From positions 1-11,819 of the forward strand of contig CALAQT010000075.1 in the NCBI GenBank assembly GCA_937888775.1: DNA of 11,819 nucleotides, in the 5' to 3' direction. Shown one piece after another: positions 1 to 5,211 of this stretch. The notes beneath the pieces were generated by a model. It did no database searches. It was not told the DNA's origin and worked only from the letters and a program-made list of their open reading frames with translations. A program made the position numbers and the translations under genes. This DNA is from an uncultured Actinomycetes bacterium (GTDB lineage Bacteria > Actinomycetota > Thermoleophilia > Solirubrobacterales > Solirubrobacteraceae). The stretch's first letter is position 1, and each line of letters starts with the position of its first letter.

Positions 1-252
1 GCCCGAACAAAAGCCGGGAGCACTAACCCTCTCGTAGTGCGGAAAATGGGGCTAGCTGAGCGTGGTCGAGGTTCGTCTTGAGCAAGCGCTTGCCGAACCG
101 CGTACCCGCTGCCGGCGTGCGCGATGGCACCACGTCACATGGTCCCCTCGCCGCTACTGCTTCCCATGCAAGGCAGAAGCCAGAGCTCGAACCGTCGGCG
201 CTTCCCCTATCGCGTGGAGGCAACGGGCCGCGCCGCGAGCTGGCGGGCAAGT
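1..252. other. Left flank of the insertion sequence, no recognisable gene
   Basis: The reading frames here give low-complexity, Arg/Pro/Ala-rich translations with no family resemblance. Those that stay open run on into the insertion sequence, which marks them as chance frames. A T-loop-like string on the minus strand near 200 has no matching stem, so it is not a tRNA. I see no promoter or repeat that I would defend. Confidence 0.5.
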
Positions 253-278
253 GCTTTGTCGCGAGGCTGTCGGAATAT
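253..278 (+). repeat. Left terminal inverted repeat of the IS1182-type element
   Basis: The 26 bp starting GCTTTGTCGCGAGG and ending GGAATAT are the exact reverse complement of 1928-1953. The match breaks at both the outer base (252) and the inner base (279), so this is the transposase-proximal 3' end of the element. Confidence 0.9.
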
Positions 279-309
279 TTGGAAAGAGCGGGATTCTGGG
301 GGTCGGCCG

Positions 310-346
310 GCGGTTCCGCGGAACCGCACTGTGTTAGGTGCGGTTC
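310..346 (-). terminator. Nested hairpins just past the transposase stop
   Basis: An 18-bp perfect palindrome lies at 310-327 (centre TTCCGCGGAA). Its right half is reused in a second hairpin, 321-346, with a 9-bp stem GAACCGCAC/GTGCGGTTC and an 8-base loop. The two structures compete for the same bases. They lie 9 bp downstream of the transposase stop codon on its strand and inside the element. They could end the transposase transcript, or stop outside transcription entering the element. No T-run follows, so a classic intrinsic terminator is not proven. Confidence 0.5.
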
Positions 347-354
347 TTCGCCTC

Positions 355-1893
355 TCAGGTGGTGTTGGCGATCCAGTGGCTGTGGAGCTTGAGGAGATTG
401 TGGGTGGCTGCCACTAGCCGCCACTCTGACTGCGCGGCGGCTCTGCCTCTTCGCATGAACCTGTCGATCCGCCTGTTGTATTTGATCTGTCCGTAGACCG
501 GCTCGACGGTGATCTTTCGTTGTGCGTAGAGCTCGCGACCGCGATCGGTGGAGAGCCTTTGGCGCATCAGCTCGTAGAGCCCGTTCTCCCAGCCGGGGCG
601 TTTGCCCTCGCGCATCGTGCCGTCGGGCGGGATCAGGACCTCGATCCCTCGCTCTGTGATCGACTCGATCTGGCGCGAATGCCAGTAGCCGGCGTCACCC
701 AGTACTGCATCGGGCATGTCGCTCACGCCGTGGCGCTCGAGGTGGCGCAGCGTGCTATCGAGCATCGGTTCCAGGTGCCCGAAGTCGGGCGCGTCGACGT
801 TGACCTCTGCCGCGAGAATGATCTGGCGGTCGTTGACCGCGGTCTGCGCGTTGTAGGCCTGGCGGGGTGGGGTGCCCTGGGTGCGCATCACCCGCGAATC
901 AGGGTCTGAGAGGTTGATCGTTCCCTCCGGCAACTCCGCCGGCACATACGGCTTGCTGTTGCCCTTCAACACGCGGCCGAGGGTGTCGCGCGAGGTCGCC
1001 CGCCAGCGCTCGTAGGCCTCATTCGCGGCCACGTCCACCCGATGGTTCTCCTCAAAGCGACCCAGCGCCTGGAACAAGCGATCCTCCCGATCGCGCCGCA
1101 CCGGCCGCGCTTCGCGCTCCCGGCGCTCCTCCAGCTCGCGGCGCGCGACCCGAAACCACTCGCGCCGGCCACCACGACGCCCGCCCCGACCGAGCACCAC
1201 CTCTGGATCGACCACCACCTCAGCGGCGGTCTCCTCCTCGCTGATCGCGCGGTCCTTGCGCTCCGCGATCCGCCGCTTCGCGTCCGCCAACGCCTGTCGG
1301 CGCCCTTCTGGGGTGCGCAACGGTTCGGGCAGCTCATCGCCGCGCGCGTCACCGTAGAGCTCGTCCTCAGCCCGGTCGATCTCCTCGGCCTCGCGCAGAA
1401 TCTGGGTGACGATCTCGCGGTAGCAGCGGTTCTGGTCCATCGACGCGTTCGCCTTGATCTTCGTCCCATCGATCGTGATCACCCCGACCGACACCAACCC
1501 CGCCTCCCGGCACAGACCGAGCACGTCATCAAACAACTCCTCGATCTCTGTCTCGTGCCGGCGGCGGAACTCCGCGATCGTCGAGTGATCCGGCGTGCGC
1601 ATCGCGCAGATCACCTTGTAGGCCACGTCCTCCCAACACGCCCGCTCGATCCCCCGCGACGAGCGGTTCCCGCGCGCATACGCGTACAACAGCAACGCAA
1701 CCATCATCGCCGGGTCATACGGAGCGCGACCCGCAGCACCCAGCCGATACGCCTCGGTAAAACGAGCCAGATCCATCTGCTCGACCGCCCCCAGCACCGT
1801 CCACACCAGATGCTCCTCAGGCAGCCACTCCACCAGCGACGGCGGCATCAACAACAGTTGGCCGCGTTCACACGAAACGAAATCTCTAGCCAT
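355..1893 (-). CDS. IS1182-family transposase (DDE)
   Basis: This 512-residue protein would cut and join the ends of the surrounding element. It begins with the family's typical N-terminal block (PPSLVEWLPEEHLVW near residues 18-32). The family's helical region follows (PYDPAMMVALLLYAYARG). Catalytic candidates are the Asp of ITIDGTKI, the Asp of LGDAGYW and the Glu of ITVEPVYGQIK, in the order and context expected of the DDE core. Between the first two Asp residues lies a charged, Arg/Glu-rich insertion. The length is usual for the family and there is no frameshift. The start ATG lies 34 bp inside the right repeat and has only a weak ribosome site, as often for transposases. The gene is alone in the element. 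Confidence 0.93.
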   Translation of the reverse strand: MARDFVSCERGQLLLMPPSLVEWLPEEHLVWTVLGAVEQMDLARFTEAYRLGAAGRAPYDPAMMVALLLYAYARGNRSSRGIERACWEDVAYKVICAMRTPDHSTIAEFRRRHETEIEELFDDVLGLCREAGLVSVGVITIDGTKIKANASMDQNRCYREIVTQILREAEEIDRAEDELYGDARGDELPEPLRTPEGRRQALADAKRRIAERKDRAISEEETAAEVVVDPEVVLGRGGRRGGRREWFRVARRELEERREREARPVRRDREDRLFQALGRFEENHRVDVAANEAYERWRATSRDTLGRVLKGNSKPYVPAELPEGTINLSDPDSRVMRTQGTPPRQAYNAQTAVNDRQIILAAEVNVDAPDFGHLEPMLDSTLRHLERHGVSDMPDAVLGDAGYWHSRQIESITERGIEVLIPPDGTMREGKRPGWENGLYELMRQRLSTDRGRELYAQRKITVEPVYGQIKYNRRIDRFMRRGRAAAQSEWRLVAATHNLLKLHSHWIANTT

Positions 1894-1927
1894 CCCGGAA
1901 GTGTCTTAAACCCACCAGACGGCACCG

Positions 1928-1953
1928 ATATTCCGACAGCCTCGCGACAAAGC
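1928..1953 (-). repeat. Right terminal inverted repeat of the IS1182-type element
   Basis: These 26 bp are the exact reverse complement of 253-278. They lie upstream of the transposase start, so any transposase promoter must lie in or next to this repeat. I could not pick a convincing -35/-10 pair there. Confidence 0.9.
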
Positions 1954-2235
1954 GCTCGTCCCAGCGCCCCGAGCTCGTGGCCGCTGCTCGCACGCGAAAG
2001 GGACAGTCACAGCGATGGCGACTATCGCTTGCTAGGGAGCCTTACCAAGGCGAGCCAGCTAGCGTCCGAGATGCTTGCTGAGACGCGTCGAACAAGCAAG
2101 CGCCTGAGCAGAACACGTCGTCGCGGGTCGGTGAGCGGACGCGTGAGCCAGCGGCTCGGTCAGCACCAACCGCTCGTGGTACCGCTTCGACGGCAACATC
2201 GGGGCGGCGAGCGCCACCCGCCACGATGCGGACTA

Positions 2236-2279
2236 GGGGGCCCATGCCCCCGCGAAGCGCGGGAACGCCCCGTAGGGGC
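2236..2279. repeat. Three back-to-back GC hairpins
   Basis: Three short stems follow each other with almost no gap: GGGGGC-CCAT-GCCCCC (2236-2251), CCCGCG-AAG-CGCGGG (2249-2263, sharing three C with the first) and GCCCC-GTA-GGGGC (2267-2279). No gene is apparent next to them. They could form a transcription barrier or be the tail of a lost gene. Confidence 0.5.
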
Positions 2280-2376
2280 CGACGCGAACCTGCCAGGGAT
2301 CGAGGTTTGTCCGCGGGGGAAGGCCCTGCGAACAGTGGCGCGAACCGTTGTCCAGCCCTACTCGTCGCGCAAATGA

Positions 2377-2395
2377 CGGACGCCGACGGCGTCCG
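2377..2395 (-). terminator. Hairpin terminator candidate for the MoaD-like/propeller unit
   Basis: An 8-bp perfect stem CGGACGCC/GGCGTCCG encloses a 3-base loop. Read on the minus strand, the stem is followed by TCATTTGCG, a short T-rich stretch. It lies 127 bp past the stop of the minus-strand propeller gene, and no other gene lies between. Confidence 0.5.
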
Positions 2396-2522
2396 ACGAG
2401 AGACCCGCTCCGCTCGCCGCGCGGTACTTTCGCTACGCCGTAATGGAGTCACCAGGCGACCGCGTTCGCGTGGCTGCTTCAGTGGGCGGCGGGGACGGCG
2501 CGGCGGCGGAGGCCGAGCAGCT

Positions 2523-3644
2523 TCAGCTGGCCGACACCGCATACACGGGCGGGAGCCGCGCCGTGACCTCGAACCACGTCGCCCCCGCGTCGCCCGAGCC
2601 GAACACCTCGCCGGTAGTCGAGCCGAAGTAGATTTCAAGCGACGGCCCAGAGCCCTTGCGCTGGAACGCCTGGCGCAGGACGGTCAGGTACGCGTCCTTC
2701 TGCGGCAGCCCGTCGCCGCGCGGCGCCCAGGTCTCACCCCCGTCGCGCGTCTCGTACACGCACACGCGCCCCTCCGGCATCACCCGGTCCATGTCGGCGA
2801 CGAGCGGAATCACGTACGCGCTGTCGGGGTCAGCCGGGTCGACAGCCAGCGGGAACCCGAAGTCCGACGGGAGACCCGCGCCTATCTCGCTCCAGCTTGA
2901 GCCGGCGTCGTCGGAGCGATACACCCCCCCGTGGAACTGGATGAACATCCGCTCCGGGCGCGCCGGCGCGCGCTCCATGTGGTGCACACACAGCGCCGTG
3001 TCGGCATCGGGCGGCGGCTCGGGCAGGTTCAGCTCAGCGATCACCTCGTCCGGCAGGTAGCGCGGCGTCAGCCCCTGGTTGCTCCGCCGCCACGAGCGCC
3101 CGCCGTCGTCGGTGTGCCAAACGCCCGCCGCCGAGATTGCGACCGACAGTTTGTCGGGATCGCCCGGCCACGGGGCGATCGAGTGCAAGCACAGCCCGCC
3201 GCCGCCAGGCTGCCACTTCGGGCGCGTCTCGTGCTCCTACAGCCCAGCATTGATCTCCCACGCGGAACCGCCGTCGGCGGACTGGAACAGGACTCCAGGA
3301 TCCCCGCCCGCGTACATCAGCCCGTCGGCCTCGCCGGGCGAGATCACCCAGATCCGCTCAAGCGCCTGCTCGCCCCCCTGCGGCAGCGCGACGCCCTGGG
3401 CCTGCTCCCATCCCTCGTTTCGCTTGGCGCCGCCCCAATCGCTCGCCGGCAGCTCGGTGTAGAAGACCTTCGGGCCGTAGAACGGCGAGGTCATCGTCGC
3501 GAGCACCCGCCTCGTGCGCGGGTCGCGCACCGCGTAGTCGACCGGCTCGCCGGCGAACGCCCGCGCGACGATCTCCCAGTCGCCGCCGGGCTCGCCTGCG
3601 AGCGCGAACAGCCCCTTCTTCGTGGACACCAGCAGCTCGGTCAT
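2523..3644 (-). pseudogene. BNR/Asp-box beta-propeller protein, interrupted by one in-frame amber codon
   Basis: The frame encodes a 373-residue beta-propeller of the BNR/sialidase-like type (often annotated exo-alpha-sialidase or WD40/YVTN/BNR-repeat protein). Five Asp-box-like motifs are visible: SADGGSAW (122-129), TDDGGRSW (178-185), SDDAGSSW (244-251), TRDGGETW (299-306) and SGDAGATW (350-357). Codon 136 is TAG at 3237-3239. Frame and family resemblance continue unbroken on both sides (NAGL-stop-EHETRPKW), and TGG (Trp) would fit there, so one G-to-A change explains the break. The start is the ATG at 3644. GGAGG overlapping the end of the upstream MoaD-like gene serves as ribosome site, so the two are translationally coupled. 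No signal peptide is seen. It could be a recent pseudogene, a sequencing error or a read-through gene. Substrate and function are unknown. Confidence 0.8.
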
Positions 3645-3648
3645 CTCC

Positions 3649-3909
3649 TCAGCCTCCTGTGATCGCGGGCAGGATCTCGACGCGGGCGTCGGCGGCAACC
3701 GCCGTATCCTCCCCGCCGCGCTCGCCGTTGACGAACACATTGATGTGACGCCTGATCAGGCCACGCTCGTCGACGATCCAGCCGCCCAGCGCGGGATACT
3801 CGCGCTCGAGCTCGCGCAGCAGCTCGAGGACCGTGGCCGCTTGGAGCTTGTGCTCCCCAGCGCCGCCGGCCAGTTGTCGCAGCGGCCCGTGGACGCAGAC
3901 GCGGGTCAT
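3649..3909 (-). CDS. MoaD/ThiS-family ubiquitin-fold protein
   Basis: This 86-residue protein has the size and ends of a sulfur-carrier or small-modifier protein of the beta-grasp fold. The family block INVFVNGE (residues about 56-63) is followed by a late Asp-Ala-Arg-Val-Glu-Ile-Leu-Pro strand and the terminal Gly-Gly that is adenylated and thiolated in this family. It lies 4 bp upstream of the propeller gene on the same strand, and its Gly-Gly codons (GGAGGC) double as that gene's ribosome site. No MoaE, ThiG, MoeB or other partner gene is in the window, so its sulfur acceptor or conjugation target cannot be named. It may be a generic MoaD-like carrier rather than a true molybdopterin synthase subunit. 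Confidence 0.85.
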   Translation of the reverse strand: MTRVCVHGPLRQLAGGAGEHKLQAATVLELLRELEREYPALGGWIVDERGLIRRHINVFVNGERGGEDTAVAADARVEILPAITGG

Positions 3910-3915
3910 AATCAG

Positions 3916-3921
3916 ATCCTA
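3916..3921 (-). promoter_or_regulatory. Candidate -10 box for a leaderless MoaD-like transcript
   Basis: On the minus strand TAGGAT is followed by six bases and then the ATG of the MoaD-like gene, which would place the transcription start on the ATG itself. Leaderless messages are common in actinobacteria. The same bases also contain AGGA seven bases before the ATG, which could be an ordinary ribosome site instead. No good -35 is seen. The TAG is also the stop codon of the last ROK remnant frame. Confidence 0.3.
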
Positions 3922-4808
3922 AGACCCTCGACGGCGCCGAAACTCATCGACTACCCAACGCAAACGTCCGCGGCGGCGAACGTGCTGCTGGCCTCGCGTC
4001 CGACACCGGGCAGGCGTCTCACGAGCCAACGTTGCTGGGCTAGCGACCGCCTCCAGGCAGCCCCGGTTGCCGCAGCGGTAGATCGGGCCGCTTGGGTCCG
4101 ACAACACTTGGCCGATCTCTCCCGCCACCCCGGCAACGCCCGGGTACGGCTGGCGAACATAGAGCAGGTCGTCGACCCCCCGGGCGGCACCGAATGCCTT
4201 CTCGCCGAGGGCGCCGACGTTCGCGTCGTTGTCGAGCGCGACGGGGACTCCGAGGCGAGCTTCCATCTCCTCCGCCGGGCGGATCCCGCGCCAGCCCGGG
4301 AGGATGCCATCCGCCTCTAGCTCGCCGGTCGCCTTGTTGATCGGGACCGCGAGTCCCATGCCGACGCCGAGCAGCTGGTCGGGTGCGACGCCAGCGCTGT
4401 GCAGCGCCTGGCGCACGAGTTCGTGCGCCAGCCAGGTCGAGGCTCTCGGCCGGCGCGTGGTCGACGTCTGCCATCGAGTAGTCGTCCACGATCGGCTCGC
4501 CCGACAGGTCGCACAGCGCCACCCGGATGTGCTGGTGGCCGAAGTCGAGGCCGACCGCGAAGGCGGCGCGAGAGACGAGCGACAGCAGCAGGGGCGGACG
4601 CCCGACGGCCGCTTCCGCGCTCGTTCCCGGAGGCCGCTGCGCCGGGGTGCTCCTCGACCAGGCCGGCCCGCACCAGCTCCTCGACGAGGGTCGAGACGGT
4701 CTCCCGTGAGAGCTGGGCGTGGCGAGCCAGATCGGCTCTGCTCGACAACGGGCGCCGGTAGCCCGCCTCGATGATCCTCAAGCGGTTCATTTGGCGCGGA
4801 CCGAGCAT
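3919..4808 (-). pseudogene. ROK-family transcriptional repressor, multiply broken
   Basis: The remnant starts at the ATG at 4808 or 4790. The N-terminal winged helix-turn-helix is intact (RADLARHAQLSRETVSTLVEELVRAGLVEE). The ROK sugar-kinase-like domain then runs through three frames. A +1 slip at CCC 4601-4603 moves the frame to LDFGHQHIRVALCDLSG. A tandem CCAG duplication at 4428-4435 moves it again, to QLLGVGMGLAVPINKATG, DNDANVGALGEKAFG and CGNRGCLEAV. Near 4152 about 13 residues, the glycine-rich loop expected after LLYVR, appear to be missing in frame. After SPATLARE resemblance ends at about 4000, roughly 170 residues short of a usual ROK repressor. It is divergent from the family 3 hydrolase, so it was probably that gene's sugar-responsive repressor. 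The DNA-binding part could still be made as a short peptide. Confidence 0.85.
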
Positions 4809-4923
4809 GGGTTCGTCGATACTTTCGCGTTCACGACTGCGGAATTTGCCGCTAACCTGGATCTCTCCCCGGTCCTTTTTGACCTGGGATTGACATATCT
4901 CGCCACGCTGTCGTCTTGGAGGC

Positions 4924-4937
4924 TTGACTTCTGTCAA
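4924..4937. promoter_or_regulatory. Palindrome over the -35 box, candidate operator
   Basis: TTGAC-TTCT-GTCAA is a perfect 5+4+5 inverted repeat whose left arm is the -35 of the hydrolase promoter. A dimeric repressor bound here would block RNA polymerase. Whether the ROK protein or another factor, for example of the LacI type, would bind cannot be told from this sequence. Confidence 0.35.
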
Positions 4938-4952
4938 CGCTCGACGTAGAGT
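4924..4952 (+). promoter_or_regulatory. Sigma-70-type promoter of the hydrolase gene
   Basis: TTGACT at 4924-4929 and TAGAGT at 4947-4952 are separated by 17 bp. This matches 5 of 6 and 4 of 6 consensus bases at ideal spacing. Transcription would start near 4959, leaving a leader of about 165 bases before the ATG at 5123. The -35 box is half of the palindrome at 4924-4937. Confidence 0.5.
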
Positions 4953-4983
4953 TCGCGCGCCGCCGTCCAGGGAGTTGAGGTAT

Positions 4984-5211
4984 ATGAACGACGTCGACTG
5001 CGTTGGGGCGCGACCGAGCCAGGGTAGGGCTCGGCGCATGCCGGTCGGCGCGCGGGGACCGCGGAGGAGCCTCTTCATCTCCCTCGGGACGCGATCAAGT
5101 CCATCTCGAAAGGGAGCGCCCGATGCGTCTGCGTCTGCTTCTGCTCACGTCTGTCCTCGCTGCTGCGATCACCGTCCCGATCGCCGTCTCCTCCGCCTCG
5201 CGGCCCCGTAG
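4984..5211 (+). other. Possible upstream open frame in the hydrolase leader
   Basis: An ATG at 4984 follows GGAG (4971-4974) and GAGG (4977-4980), and the frame stays open for 75 codons, running out of frame past the hydrolase start. The translation is Arg/Ser-rich and unrecognised. It might be a regulatory leader frame, but in such GC-rich DNA it is more likely chance. Confidence 0.15.
5014..5034 (+). promoter_or_regulatory. Leader hairpin upstream of the hydrolase
   Basis: A perfect 7-bp stem CCGAGCC/GGCTCGG with a 7-base loop lies in the predicted 5' untranslated RNA, about 88 bases before the start codon. No T-run follows, so attenuation by this hairpin alone is unlikely. A role in message stability is possible. 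Confidence 0.3.

Larger units (their letters stand above)
253..1953 (-). mobile_element. Complete IS1182-type insertion sequence, about 1.70 kb
   Basis: Two perfect 26-bp inverted repeats (253-278 and 1928-1953) enclose a single full-length DDE transposase gene on the minus strand. The repeat starts GCTTTGTCGCGAGG and is identical at both ends, then diverges immediately inside. The outside bases also diverge. No clear target duplication is visible: the four bases ending at the left GC are GTGC and those starting at the right GC are GCGC, so any duplication is short or decayed. With identical ends and an uninterrupted transposase, the element could still be mobile and is probably a fairly recent insertion. 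It could also supply or block transcription for its neighbours. Confidence 0.88.
1954..2522. other. Gene-free spacer between the insertion sequence and the propeller gene
   Basis: Open frames cross this stretch on both strands, but their translations are Arg-rich and show no family motif, so I call none of them. What can be seen is structure: an inverted pair GCTTGCT/AGCAAGC (2073-2079 and 2095-2101), three tandem small hairpins (2236-2279) and one strong hairpin (2377-2395). The last is the likely 3' end of the minus-strand transcript from the propeller gene. Confidence 0.5.
4809..5122. promoter_or_regulatory. Divergent regulatory region between ROK remnant and hydrolase
   Basis: This 314-bp stretch separates two divergent genes and would hold both promoters and the operator of the repressor. 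It contains three direct TTGAC words (4879, 4890, 4924) and one inverted GTCAA (4933). It also holds the hydrolase promoter and a leader hairpin. I found no convincing minus-strand promoter for the ROK gene: the TTGACA complementary to 4932-4937 has no good -10 at normal spacing. Confidence 0.6.

Noticed and set aside
185..215. T-loop-like GGTTCGAGC on the minus strand, possible tRNA
   Set aside because: The flanking bases do not pair into a T-stem, and no acceptor or anticodon arm can be drawn around it.
23..424. A 133-codon minus-strand frame at the left
   Set aside because: It spans the insertion-sequence boundary and overlaps the transposase stop region; no protein would naturally cross that junction.
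1042..2376. A 444-codon plus-strand frame
   Set aside because: It runs antisense to the well-supported transposase, crosses the terminal repeat and continues into the flank. The translation is Arg/His/Pro-rich with no motif, as expected for a shadow in GC-rich DNA.
3645..3740. A longer N-terminus for the propeller protein
   Set aside because: The extra residues overlap the end of the MoaD-like gene and are low-complexity. The ATG at 3644 has a strong ribosome site and starts the expected MTELLVSTKKGLF block.
5003..5122. An earlier start (TTG at 5003) for the hydrolase
   Set aside because: It would put about 40 Arg/Gly-rich residues before the signal peptide. The ATG at 5123 has AGGGAG six bases upstream and begins a proper export signal.
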